NCBI GenBank assembly: GCA_023267975.1
Contig: JALNLA010000003.1
Location: 62,001-126,000 of the forward strand
Reading direction: 5' to 3'
Origin: Candidatus Terraquivivens ruidianensis
GTDB taxonomy: Archaea > Thermoproteota > Nitrososphaeria_A > Caldarchaeales > Wolframiiraptoraceae
DNA length: 64,000 nucleotides
The notes under the pieces are model-generated. The model was given only the letters and a program-made list of their open reading frames with translations. It was not told the origin of the DNA and ran no database searches. Of this stretch, positions 26,264 through 35,002 are shown one piece after another. Position 1 is the first letter of the stretch. Every line of letters starts with the position of its first letter. The translations under genes were made by a program, and so were the position numbers.

Positions 26264-29125
26264 GTGGGCAACTTATCTAGTGACGACGTCTTAGAGTTGT
26301 TGGCAAAGCCTGTCAGGGTTGCTTTCATCGAAAGGTTTGGAGAGTTAACCCCACCTCAGATCGAGAGCATACCGAAGATATTAGATGGTAAGAACCTACT
26401 GCTGATGGCGCCGACCGGTACTGGAAAGACTGAGGCAGCCCTCCTTCCCATACTAAGCAATTTGCTGTTAAATCCTGGGCTTCCAGGAATAAAGGTGCTT
26501 TACATAACACCGCTACGTGCCCTCAACCGGGATATGCTGGAAAGGTTTGACTGGTGGGCCAAGAAACTGGACATCAGGGTATCCGTCAGGCATGGGGATA
26601 CCGCTCTCATGGAAAGGAGGACACAAACCCTCAGCCCTCCAGACATACTGATAACGACCCCTGAGACTCTTCAAGCAATCTTGTGCGGAAAGGTCCTCAG
26701 AAAGCACTTGAAGGGCATAAGGTGGGTCATCGTAGACGAGGTCCACGAGCTTGCCACAGACAAGAGAGGCGCGCAGCTCTCCATAGCGCTGGAGAGGCTC
26801 TTGGAGATAGTCGGTTCCGAGTTTCAGAGGATCGGCCTCTCTGCTACGGTCGGTAGCCCCGAGGCGATAGCTAAGTTCCTAGTCGGGCCCGGAAGGAAAT
26901 GCGAGGTCGTAGGAGTCCCAGTAGCCAAGGGCATGACGATAGACGTCCTTTATCCTACGCCGGAAGACGAGGATGTCACGCTAGCTGAGGAGCTAGCAAT
27001 TCTGCCGGACGTGGCATCAAGGCTCAGGACGATAAGGAGGCTCGTAGAGTCGCACGGCTCGACGTTGATATTCACGAATACGAGACCGTTGGCTGAAATC
27101 TTGACCAACAGGTTCAGGGCATGGGACGAGAGCTTCAGCGTGGGGATACACCACGGCTCCTTGGCAAAGTCCGCAAGGATATCGACGGAGCAGGGGTTGA
27201 AGGCCGGTACACTGCTGGGTATAGTCTGCACATCATCTCTGGAGCTCGGGATAGACGTAGGCAGGATAGACCTCTGCATACAGTATAACTCGCCTAGGGA
27301 GGTGACGAGGCTCATACAGAGAGTCGGCAGGAGTGGACATAGAATAGGAAGGGTCGCAAAGGGCGTCATCTTGGTCATGGATTCGGATGATGCCCTCGAG
27401 TCCATCGTCATAGCCAGAAGGGCTCTGTTGGAGAGGCTAGAAGAGGTTAGGATACCTACGAACTGTCTCGATGTTCTGATGCACCAACTGGCTGGGCTCC
27501 TGATAGAGTATAGCCGTGTCAACGTCGAAGATGCGCTAAGGATATTCAGACGGGCATACGGTTTCTCAGAGCTCGACAAGAGCATGCTCATGAGAGTCCT
27601 TGAACACATGAAGGGATTGAACATCTGCGTGCTTACTGAAGACGGTTATTTCTGGAAGCCCGTTAACTCTAAGCCCCTTTACGACTACTACTTCGGAAAC
27701 CTGTCCATGATACCCGAGGAAAGACAGTACTTGGTCGTCCAAGAAAGTACTGAAGAACCCGTAGGCATACTGGACGAGGAGTTCGTCGCCGAGTACGGCG
27801 AGTCCGGTACGAGGTTCATACTACTCGGTAAGGCATGGGAGATACTCAGCACACTCGGTGAGAGAATCTATGTTAGGAAGTTGGATGAGTACGAAGGTGC
27901 GGTGCCTTCGTGGGTAGGCGACGAGATACCAGTTCCCTACGAAGTCGCGGAAGAGGTTGGTAACTTAAGGGCAGAGTACGAAGAACGACTCCGTAATAGT
28001 GAACCGCATGACGTTATCTGTCTCGACATAGCGAGAAGGTATGGCGTATCGGAAGGCCTCATCTCGAGGAGCATGGCTGAAGTTAGGACGCATATCGACT
28101 CAGGAATACCCGTGCCCACAAACAGGAGAATACTCGTGGAGAAAGCAGGAGAATACATGATCATACATATACACGGAGGACTAAGAATAAACAGAACCCT
28201 AGCTAAGGTTGTGTCGTTTATAGTATCCGAAAAAGTCGGCATGCCTGTTGCCGTTCAGCAAGACCCGTACAGAATCGTCATAAGGTCAAAATACGTTTAC
28301 CCAGAGCTTATCCTTGAGGCCTTCAAAAGTTTATCGGGAGAAATATTCGGTGAAACCTTAAGAAAAGCGATTGAAGGCTCAACGCTATTCAGGAGGAGGC
28401 TCGTTCACGTAGCAAGAAAGATGGGCGTCATCAGCAAAGAGGCGAGTATACTTGACGTCAGCCTTTCAAAAATCGCTGAGATACTAAAGGGTACGGTGGC
28501 ATACGACGAGGCGATGTCCTACTGCTTATTCCAAGACTTTGATGAACACGGCACACGTGAACTTCTTCGCTCCATATCCACAGGAAGCTACGAAGTTATA
28601 ACCTACTCGCCGCCCGATGCGGTAAGTCCCTCACCCTTAGCGCTGCTCACGCTCAGGCGTTACCAAGAAGCTTACGAGGCAGTATCTTCAGACAGGATTG
28701 AGAGGCTTGTGGTGATGGCCGTAAAGGCAAGGTTGATGAACGAGGCGGGCATTCTCGTATGCTCCGACTGCTATCAGTACTTCGATAAGGTAGCTGTCAA
28801 GGACGTCGATGAGAGGCCATCATGCCCTGCATGTGGCTCGAGGAAGCTTGGCTTCCTGAAGGTTGAAGTAGAGGATGTTTACGGTTTGGTATCCAGAAAG
28901 GGCAAGCCCGTAAGCAGAAAAGAGAAGGAGTTGCTTAAGGACATAGAGAAGAGCTCGGAGTTGGTGGAGAAGTACGGGAAGGCAGCCCTCGTGGCACTAT
29001 CGGGAAAGGGCTTTACCGTGAACGACGCTGCTAAGGTTTTAGAGAAGGAAGGAGGTTTAACGAATAGGCTTATAGGATACATAATCGAGGAGGAGAAAAA
29101 GAGGCTGGTTGCTACGTTCAGGTAG
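26264..29125 (+). CDS. lhr: Lhr-family superfamily 2 DNA/RNA helicase
   Basis: Lhr-type helicases unwind DNA or DNA-RNA hybrids and are linked to repair. The protein has about 953 residues. RecA domain 1 has Walker A (APTGTGKTEAALLP, about 49-62), TPLRALNRDM, DEVH box (VDEVHELATDKRG) and SAT (LSATVGSP). Domain 2 has TNTRPLAE and RVGRSGHRIGR. A winged-helix and Lhr core follow. A zinc ribbon (CSDCYQYF...CPACGSRKLG) lies near the C terminus. I use GTG 26264 because GGAAGGGACGGGG precedes it and the 19 residues before overlap a TATA-like TTTAAATTTA. Confidence 0.93.
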   Translation: MGNLSSDDVLELLAKPVRVAFIERFGELTPPQIESIPKILDGKNLLLMAPTGTGKTEAALLPILSNLLLNPGLPGIKVLYITPLRALNRDMLERFDWWAKKLDIRVSVRHGDTALMERRTQTLSPPDILITTPETLQAILCGKVLRKHLKGIRWVIVDEVHELATDKRGAQLSIALERLLEIVGSEFQRIGLSATVGSPEAIAKFLVGPGRKCEVVGVPVAKGMTIDVLYPTPEDEDVTLAEELAILPDVASRLRTIRRLVESHGSTLIFTNTRPLAEILTNRFRAWDESFSVGIHHGSLAKSARISTEQGLKAGTLLGIVCTSSLELGIDVGRIDLCIQYNSPREVTRLIQRVGRSGHRIGRVAKGVILVMDSDDALESIVIARRALLERLEEVRIPTNCLDVLMHQLAGLLIEYSRVNVEDALRIFRRAYGFSELDKSMLMRVLEHMKGLNICVLTEDGYFWKPVNSKPLYDYYFGNLSMIPEERQYLVVQESTEEPVGILDEEFVAEYGESGTRFILLGKAWEILSTLGERIYVRKLDEYEGAVPSWVGDEIPVPYEVAEEVGNLRAEYEERLRNSEPHDVICLDIARRYGVSEGLISRSMAEVRTHIDSGIPVPTNRRILVEKAGEYMIIHIHGGLRINRTLAKVVSFIVSEKVGMPVAVQQDPYRIVIRSKYVYPELILEAFKSLSGEIFGETLRKAIEGSTLFRRRLVHVARKMGVISKEASILDVSLSKIAEILKGTVAYDEAMSYCLFQDFDEHGTRELLRSISTGSYEVITYSPPDAVSPSPLALLTLRRYQEAYEAVSSDRIERLVVMAVKARLMNEAGILVCSDCYQYFDKVAVKDVDERPSCPACGSRKLGFLKVEVEDVYGLVSRKGKPVSRKEKELLKDIEKSSELVEKYGKAALVALSGKGFTVNDAAKVLEKEGGLTNRLIGYIIEEEKKRLVATFR

Positions 29126-29126
29126 T

Positions 29127-29576
29127 ATGGTGAACCGCTGCATGGGTAAGGAATATCCGAAGATGCCGGTGGTCGCCGTAGGTGCGCTGATACTTCAAGA
29201 CCACAACATACTTCTAGTTAAGAGGACGAACGAGCCCGGTAAAGGAAGGTGGTCCATCCCGGGCGGTACCGTCGAAATCGGGGAGTCGTTGAGGGATGCT
29301 GTGGTCAGGGAAGTTTACGAGGAAACCGGCCTCGTGGTTGAAGTGCTCGAATTACTGGACGTTGTCGAGGTCATCAGGAAGGATGAGGTCGGTAACATAG
29401 CCTTCCACTATGTAATCCTCGATTACTTGGCTAAACCAGTTGGTGGTACACTCGTGGCTGCTTCGGATGCCTCGGATGTTCTTTGGGTACCTATCGATGA
29501 GGCTATGAAGATGGAAATTACAGATAGCCTAAGAGCCATGCTTCAAAAGCTAATGAAGAAGGGGTTCTTCGTCTAA
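29127..29576 (+). CDS. Nudix hydrolase
   Basis: Nudix enzymes cleave nucleoside diphosphates linked to another group. The 149-residue protein has an intact Nudix box (GGTVEIGESLRDAVVREVYEETGL), with the GRWSIPGG strand before it. It resembles ADP-ribose pyrophosphatase or 8-oxo-dGTPase-type members; the substrate cannot be read. The ATG is one base after the lhr stop, behind AGGTAG, suggesting co-transcription with lhr. Confidence 0.9.
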   Translation: MVNRCMGKEYPKMPVVAVGALILQDHNILLVKRTNEPGKGRWSIPGGTVEIGESLRDAVVREVYEETGLVVEVLELLDVVEVIRKDEVGNIAFHYVILDYLAKPVGGTLVAASDASDVLWVPIDEAMKMEITDSLRAMLQKLMKKGFFV

Positions 29577-30193
29577 GTCTTCTCTTCAACCTCATCTTTA
29601 GCCTGGGAGGGTGAAAGGTCCATTATAGCCTTCAGTAACTCCTTTTCGTCCACCTCCGCCAGCGTTCTCCACCCGACCTTTATCATGCTGTCCTCAGCCC
29701 TTATAAGATACCCTTTCCTGACGAAGCGCTCTATGGCGGCCTCTACCTTCCACCTCGGAAGCTTTACCTCGATGAGTTCCACCAGCTCTTTCTCAGTAGC
29801 CTTACCACCCTTTGTGAATATGTAGGAGAGTGCCGCCGCTAGGACGGCCACGTCGTCTATATTCCAGCCTGCGGCCACTATGTCAGCAACCGAGAGTGGT
29901 TCTGAGAGTGTGATGAAGAACCTAGCCCTATCGAAGTCCTCCTGTGCTGGATTATCACCTAAAGGCTGGTCGAACATTATCTTTACCCTAAGGCCTATGC
30001 CATTCAGCTTACTATTCAGCGCATCAATTATCTTGAGATAATTCCTACCCAGCCTCCTCCGCAGCTCCCAGCCCCTGACACCAGGAAGTCTGTGGCTCGA
30101 GAAGAGGAGCATGCTGGCGGCTATCGCTAACTTCCTGCCAGTTCGCTCGGTTTCATTCTTTTTTTCTTCCAAGACCTTTAGACACCTCTCCAC
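29573..30193 (-). CDS. MAGE/Nse3-like kite subunit of an SMC complex
   Basis: The 206-residue protein appears to be two winged-helix domains. The C-terminal half strongly recalls the MAGE homology domain of eukaryotic Nse3. ALSYIFTKGGKATEKELVEL (121-140) corresponds to the LSxIFxxGxxxxEEELWxxL helix pair, RFVRKGYLIRAED to the VRQxYLxY strand, and GWRTLAEVDEKELLKAI to WGPRAxAExSKxKVLExL. The N-terminal half (RGWELRRRLGRNYLKIIDAL) looks like the first wing. ScpB and JetB are structural relatives (kite proteins). It is third in an SMC-kleisin-kite operon, overlapping the kleisin gene by 41 bases. The start is GTG 30193 or TTG 30172. The family call rests on pattern recognition and context. Confidence 0.72.
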   Translation of the reverse strand: MERCLKVLEEKKNETERTGRKLAIAASMLLFSSHRLPGVRGWELRRRLGRNYLKIIDALNSKLNGIGLRVKIMFDQPLGDNPAQEDFDRARFFITLSEPLSVADIVAAGWNIDDVAVLAAALSYIFTKGGKATEKELVELIEVKLPRWKVEAAIERFVRKGYLIRAEDSMIKVGWRTLAEVDEKELLKAIMDLSPSQAKDEVEEKT

Positions 30194-30944
30194 TTTTTAT
30201 GGAAACTACGAGCGCCGCTATTTTTTCTCTCTTTTGCTTCGAAGGATACGGTATCACCTTCATCTCTCCGGTAAGAGGATTCTTCTTTATTTCTGCCAAG
30301 CCTTCCGTGACCATGAAGCTAAGCACATACGCCTTCCACACGGTGTCTTCGAAGGTGTACGCACTCACTATAGACCAGTAGTCCACCTCGCCGCTGCTTC
30401 CTGCCATCATGATGCACCTATCATGCATCTTCTTTATTTCCTCTTCCAACTCAATGCCTTTTGCATATCCGACCTGGCCCGCGATACGCTGTGCATCCTC
30501 CCGCGCTATTGGAAGCTTTTCAAGAACCCTAGCTCTTGGCGGTAGCATCAAAAAATATTCCATTCCCTGCCTTAACCTATAAAGCGTAAGTTGCTCGGCT
30601 TTGACGATGGGCCTCCAGCTCCTCGCGAGCGCCGTAGCCAACTGCTTCGACTCGGCAGAAGCAATCTTAAGCGATACAAGTTGACTGTCTATGAAGAGTG
30701 ACGACGCCCTCTCCTTAAGCCATCTCTGTTGCAGCGATATCAGGACAGCTATCTTGTAAAGCGTCTCAGCATCAAGGACTATAGTATCCAAATCCCTTTG
30801 CTCTACCAGTATGCGCCTCAGCCTCATCAGGAGCTCCTTCACGTTAACTGAGAACGGGTCCAAGCCCCTTTTCTCGATGGACTCGCAAAGCGCTATTATC
30901 CTCTCCAGCTCCTCCTTGCTCACCATCTTCTTTTCATGAGACAT
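30153..30944 (-). CDS. ScpA/Nse4-like kleisin subunit of an SMC complex
   Basis: The 263-residue protein fits a kleisin, which bridges the two SMC heads. The N-terminal segment (about 18-85) follows the ScpA pattern: IEKRGLDPFSVNVKELLMRL, then a DAETLYKIAVLISLQQRWLK helix like the ScpA helix that packs on the SMC neck. The C-terminal segment (about 190-232) has a winged-helix pattern, SAYTFEDTVWKAYVLSF then MVTEGLAEIKKNPLTGEMKV. This resembles the ScpA domain that binds the SMC cap. It lies 6 bases after the SMC gene and overlaps the MAGE-like gene. No annotated family is obvious from sequence alone. Confidence 0.68.
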   Translation of the reverse strand: MSHEKKMVSKEELERIIALCESIEKRGLDPFSVNVKELLMRLRRILVEQRDLDTIVLDAETLYKIAVLISLQQRWLKERASSLFIDSQLVSLKIASAESKQLATALARSWRPIVKAEQLTLYRLRQGMEYFLMLPPRARVLEKLPIAREDAQRIAGQVGYAKGIELEEEIKKMHDRCIMMAGSSGEVDYWSIVSAYTFEDTVWKAYVLSFMVTEGLAEIKKNPLTGEMKVIPYPSKQKREKIAALVVSIKSGEVSKGLGRKKE

Positions 30945-30950
30945 ATTGTA

Positions 30951-32738
30951 TTACCTTTCCATCACACCGACAGAAGACCTTCCGCTGACGTTTTGAACGA
31001 TGATGACGTTCACGTCCTCGTCCACATTTATGTAACCAGGCGTTATTATTATGTACTGGACGGATGGGTCGCCTTTAGCCGTTGCCGTCAGCATCTTTAC
31101 CATTCTCTCCCTATTGAGAGGGTCCAAGTGAACGTCAAACTCGTCGACGGCCCTGAATGATGACTTAACGTACTTCTGTAGCGCAAGAAGGAAGGCGAGT
31201 GTCGCCACTATCCTCTCACCACCACTCTGCGTGTGGGAGTCTAAGAGTACGGGTTCAACGCCCCTAAAGCCGACGTAAAGGTCGAGGGATGCTTTCTCAA
31301 GGTCTTCCAAGTTGCGTAGGGATATCTTACCGCTTGCATCAACTGATTTCAGTATTTGGACGTAAGCCGGCTCGACTTCTGCTATAAGCTTTCTTAAGAA
31401 CTCCCTCCAAACCTCCTTTCTATGCTCAACTTCTTCCTTTGCCTTCTCTATGTTCTCGGATAGTTGCTTGGCTTTCATCTCAACCTCGCTGTACTTGGCG
31501 TCCGCCAAAAGGTACATTTCTTCGGCATTCGGCGTCACGCTACCCAAAGAGCTCATCTGGACTTCTAAGATCTTCAAATCCTCTTGAATCTCTATCGGTT
31601 TTCTACTGGTCTCGACACGAGGTCCTTTTAGCTCAGCCTCGGACATCTGGGATGCGAGCTTCGTCTTCAGCTCGCTCAGCTGGGACTTTAGCTTCCTCAT
31701 CTCAGACTCTATTAGACGTGTCTTGAACCTTGCGATCCCCTCTTGGACTTTCTCATCAACTAGCTCGTCTATCAGCCCATCTATCGTTTTTTCTAAATCA
31801 TCCAAAACCTCAGACGTTTGGGGTCCTACCCCCCTTAGCTGGTGTATCGTATCACGAATTCTCCCACGTAAAACCTCGGCTTCTGAGCTGTGCTCCTTAG
31901 CTTCCTTGTCTAAATCCTCAACCTCTAAGACAAGGGACGCAATCTTATCCTCAATCCTCTTTATATCGTTCTCCAAGGCTATAACTTGAGACCAAGCAAG
32001 CTCCCGCTCAAGCTCAACCTTATGACCCTCAAGCCTCTTGAGCTTCATCAGCTTCTCATACTCCTCTCTCCAATACTCCACGGTCGCCCTCGCTTCCTCC
32101 AGTGTTTTCTTGAAGCTCACTTCTTCGGTCAGCAGCATGTTCAGCTTGGCCTCAGCATCCATTATCCTCTCCCTGAGCCTCGATGCGCCGACAGCATCCT
32201 CAACCATCTGGAGCTTCTCGACGCTGCTCTTGGTCACGAACTGCTCTATCATATTCTGGTGCATTATGATGAGCATGTTGTTAGGGTTGATGCCTACTTG
32301 CTTAAGCAAGTGCTCGACCTCGGCCTTCGCCATAAACCTGTTGTTCACGTAGTGCCAGTAGTCTCCATTTCTTTTAAGGTACCTGGCGATGGATACTGTG
32401 TCCGTGTTTATTGTTCTAAAAGGTCTTTTTCTGTCATAAGCACTATTGTTGAATACGACAGTGACCCTGGCCACATCCTTTCCGCGACGTATTAGGTCGC
32501 TTAGCCGCTCACCCCTCTCCGTGTAAGTCTGACCAAGGGCCACGGATATGCCTAAGAGTATTGAGGACTTCCCGGCGCCGTTGGGCCCCATTATGACGTT
32601 AAGACCAGGCCTCAGCGGTATCCTAGAGTACTCGTGAGACATAAAGTTCTCTAGGATTACCTCCTTTATGTGCGGCAGGTACTCGGCCCTCTGCTCCAGC
32701 TCAAGCCTCTCAGTGGGTCGCTCGTCCGAATTTTCCAC
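30951..32738 (-). CDS. Compact SMC5/6-like ATPase
   Basis: The 595-residue protein has complete SMC head motifs: Walker A GPNGAGKSS (51-59), a Q-loop-like HQNMIEQF (160-167), signature QSGGER (504-509), Walker B AVDEFDVHLDP (530-540), and QYIIITP (561-567). NFMSHE, RGERLSDLIRRGKDVARVTV, the HTQSGGERIVATLAFLLALQ block and the QYxxITP end resemble SMC5/SMC6 more than bacterial SMC or Rad50. The coiled-coil arms (about 190-300 and 330-455) are very short and I see no normal ~150-residue hinge; eukaryotic SMC5/6 have about 1000-1100 residues. The GTG start follows GGAGGAGAG. It is first in the operon. Confidence 0.85.
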   Translation of the reverse strand: MENSDERPTERLELEQRAEYLPHIKEVILENFMSHEYSRIPLRPGLNVIMGPNGAGKSSILLGISVALGQTYTERGERLSDLIRRGKDVARVTVVFNNSAYDRKRPFRTINTDTVSIARYLKRNGDYWHYVNNRFMAKAEVEHLLKQVGINPNNMLIIMHQNMIEQFVTKSSVEKLQMVEDAVGASRLRERIMDAEAKLNMLLTEEVSFKKTLEEARATVEYWREEYEKLMKLKRLEGHKVELERELAWSQVIALENDIKRIEDKIASLVLEVEDLDKEAKEHSSEAEVLRGRIRDTIHQLRGVGPQTSEVLDDLEKTIDGLIDELVDEKVQEGIARFKTRLIESEMRKLKSQLSELKTKLASQMSEAELKGPRVETSRKPIEIQEDLKILEVQMSSLGSVTPNAEEMYLLADAKYSEVEMKAKQLSENIEKAKEEVEHRKEVWREFLRKLIAEVEPAYVQILKSVDASGKISLRNLEDLEKASLDLYVGFRGVEPVLLDSHTQSGGERIVATLAFLLALQKYVKSSFRAVDEFDVHLDPLNRERMVKMLTATAKGDPSVQYIIITPGYINVDEDVNVIIVQNVSGRSSVGVMER

Positions 32739-32916
32739 TTTGGGGGCTCTCCTCCCTTGCCTTTGATTTTAACCGTAGTATATTTGGATTATCGGGAAGG
32801 TTACTGAAAGACAGGAGCCCTTAAACTTTGAGACCAGGAGACCTTATATTTCTGGCCATAACTAGATGGACGTGACGTAATGCTTGAGTGCTCTGGCTCG
32901 TGGTTAAAAAATTACA

Positions 32917-34005
32917 TCATTTTTGGTGAATCCAGGATGGCTCTTCAAGCAACTGCTTCAATTTCTTCAGGAACCTTGCAGCTGGTGCACCATCAACCAC
33001 CCTATGGTCAAAGACCAACGTTAAGGGACACACAAGCCCTACGCGAATTTGTTCGTCCTTTACGACGGCCTTCTTCGAGACCTTTCCTACGCCGAGTATC
33101 GCTATGGCTGGCGGGTTTATTATAGGTGTGAAGAAGTCAACGCCCTCCGTTCCCAAATTCGATACCGTGAAGGTATGCCCCTTGAGCTCATCCAAAGACA
33201 AGCTACCCTTCATCGCCTTATCCTTAAGCACCTCGATCTCGGCGCTTATCTCGGCCACGTTTTTTTCGTCGGCCCTCTTGATTACAGGTGCGTAAAGCCC
33301 GTGCGGCGTGTCAACGGCTACGGCTATGTTTACCTCTCGTATGTATTTGACCTCATCTTCCTCAAAGATCGCATTCATAGACCTATCCTCGCTGAGGGCC
33401 TTGGCTGCTGCTTTGACGAAGAGCGCTGTTAGAGAAACTTTCTCGAAACCCCGCTCCCCCCTCATAGATTCTAATAGAGTAACCACAGGCTCAGCGTCAA
33501 ACTCAACCATTAGAGCAACGGGTATGCTCACGTGGAAACCGATACTGAGCTTTTGAATCATGGCTTTCCTGAATGGTGTGAGCTTAACGCTACTCAGCAT
33601 TTCAGGCATAGCCTCTGCACGCTTGCCCAACTCCTCCACTGCCCTCAGCACATCTTCCCTCGTTATCCTACCTTCGGGTCCGGTGCCCTTTACGACCCTT
33701 AGGTCTATTCCATACTCTGCCGCGAGCTTTCTGGCCGCCGGCGATGCCTTAATCCTCTCCTCTACCTCGGCCTCTTCACCTATCTCGGCTATCGGCTCGC
33801 CTACCTTTGCCTCCTCGCCCTCCTGCTTGAGTACCCTGAGTAGGATTCCGTCAATCGGTGAAGTTATCTCGAACGTAGTCTTCTCACCCTCGATGACCGC
33901 TACAGCCTCGCCCTCCTTCACCCTATCGCCTTCCCTTTTCAGCCATTCGACTACCTTACCGCTTTCCATCGCGGGGTCTATCCTCGGCATAAAAATCTGC
34001 CTCAT
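32917..34005 (-). CDS. 2-oxoacid dehydrogenase E2 (dihydrolipoamide acyltransferase)
   Basis: E2 is the core of a 2-oxoacid or acetoin dehydrogenase complex and passes the acyl group from lipoate to CoA. In order: a lipoyl domain (about 1-75, with the lipoyl lysine in EGEKTTFEI), a peripheral-subunit-binding domain (ASPAARKLAAEYGIDL...GPEGRITREDV), and the catalytic domain ending in FDHRVVDGAPAARFL with the active-site His. ATG 34005 gives the family N terminus; an upstream start adds six residues. It overlaps or abuts the E1-beta stop, so the operon order is E1-alpha, E1-beta, E2. No E3 or lipoate ligase is in the window. Confidence 0.93.
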   Translation of the reverse strand: MRQIFMPRIDPAMESGKVVEWLKREGDRVKEGEAVAVIEGEKTTFEITSPIDGILLRVLKQEGEEAKVGEPIAEIGEEAEVEERIKASPAARKLAAEYGIDLRVVKGTGPEGRITREDVLRAVEELGKRAEAMPEMLSSVKLTPFRKAMIQKLSIGFHVSIPVALMVEFDAEPVVTLLESMRGERGFEKVSLTALFVKAAAKALSEDRSMNAIFEEDEVKYIREVNIAVAVDTPHGLYAPVIKRADEKNVAEISAEIEVLKDKAMKGSLSLDELKGHTFTVSNLGTEGVDFFTPIINPPAIAILGVGKVSKKAVVKDEQIRVGLVCPLTLVFDHRVVDGAPAARFLKKLKQLLEEPSWIHQK

Positions 34006-34009
34006 ACCT

Positions 34010-34990
34010 TCAGCTCCCCCCAAGGAGGCCTAAGACTGCCTTGACAACGTCCTCCTTATCTGGCATGTATTCTTGCTCAAGCTTTTGGGAGAACGGGACG
34101 GGAAGGTCTGGGCAGTTGAGCCTTACCGGTGGAGCGTCAAGGTAGTCGAAGGCCTCTTCTATGACCCGAGCTACAATCTCAGCCGCTATACCGCCGGTCT
34201 TCACACTATCCTCCGCGACTATCAGCCTACCGGTCCTCTTGACGGAGTCAAGTATCGTCTGAAAGTCCATAGGATATATCGTTCTCGGGTCTATCACTTC
34301 AACCTCCACACCCTTTGCCGAGAGCTCTTCGGCCGCGCTGAGCGCTTCCCTTACGAGTCTCGCTATCGCCACCAACGTAACGTCCCTTCCTTTTCGCTTC
34401 ACGTCGGCTCTGCGCAACGGTATCACATACTCCTCTTCAGGAACGGGGGCCTTCCATCTATATAGGACGCCCGTCTCGACGAAAAGGACGGGGTTATCAT
34501 TCCTTATCGCTGACTTCAGCAACCCCTTCGCATCGTAAGGCGTCGAGGGCATGACCGTGATGAGTCCAGGAACCTGTAAGAACCATGCGCCCAAGAATTG
34601 TGAATGCTGTGCTCCATGGACCCTTCCTAAACTGTACTGCGTCCTCAGGACCATCGGCACCTTCAGCTGTCCAGCACTCATGAAGCGCATCTTGGCGGCT
34701 TGGGTTACCAGCTGGTCCATGCATATGGGTATAAAGTCGAAGTACATTATCTCAGCAACAGGTCTTAGGCCCATGAGGGCAGCACCTATCGCCACGCCCG
34801 CTATCGCTGCCTCCGATATCGGCGTATCCCTGACCCTTTCGGGCCCGAACTCCTTCAGCAACCCCTCAGTAACCTTGTACGCGCCACCGAATACTCCTAC
34901 GTCCTCACCCAGCACAATTACCCTCTCATCCCTCAGCATCTCTTCTCTAAGGGCTTCGCGCAAAGCTTCTGCATAGGTTATCTCTCTCAT
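34010..34990 (-). CDS. 2-oxoacid dehydrogenase E1 component, beta subunit
   Basis: Paired with the alpha subunit, this subunit completes the thiamine-diphosphate enzyme that decarboxylates a 2-oxoacid or acetoin. The protein (about 326 residues) has EALREEMLRDERVIVLGEDVG near the N terminus, DTPISEAAIAGVAIGAALMG, MRTQYSLG-like RTQYSLGRVHGAQHSQ and VEVIDPRTIYPMDFQTI. ATG 34990 is preferred to 34999. Its end overlaps or touches the E2 start. It has the short length of acetoin or branched-chain E1-beta proteins; the substrate cannot be fixed by sequence. Confidence 0.93.
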   Translation of the reverse strand: MREITYAEALREALREEMLRDERVIVLGEDVGVFGGAYKVTEGLLKEFGPERVRDTPISEAAIAGVAIGAALMGLRPVAEIMYFDFIPICMDQLVTQAAKMRFMSAGQLKVPMVLRTQYSLGRVHGAQHSQFLGAWFLQVPGLITVMPSTPYDAKGLLKSAIRNDNPVLFVETGVLYRWKAPVPEEEYVIPLRRADVKRKGRDVTLVAIARLVREALSAAEELSAKGVEVEVIDPRTIYPMDFQTILDSVKRTGRLIVAEDSVKTGGIAAEIVARVIEEAFDYLDAPPVRLNCPDLPVPFSQKLEQEYMPDKEDVVKAVLGLLGGS

Positions 34991-35002
34991 GAGGCTCAAC
35001 CC

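Noticed and set aside
26950-27624. A 224-codon minus-strand frame inside lhr
   Set aside because: It lies wholly antisense to conserved helicase motifs; its Ser-rich composition is typical of a shadow frame.
31986-32495. A 169-codon plus-strand frame opposite the SMC gene
   Set aside because: It is antisense to the SMC head and coiled coil; its His/Leu-rich translation is an artefact.
33560-34033. A 157-codon plus-strand frame opposite the E2 gene
   Set aside because: It is antisense to lipoyl and binding domains with clear motifs.
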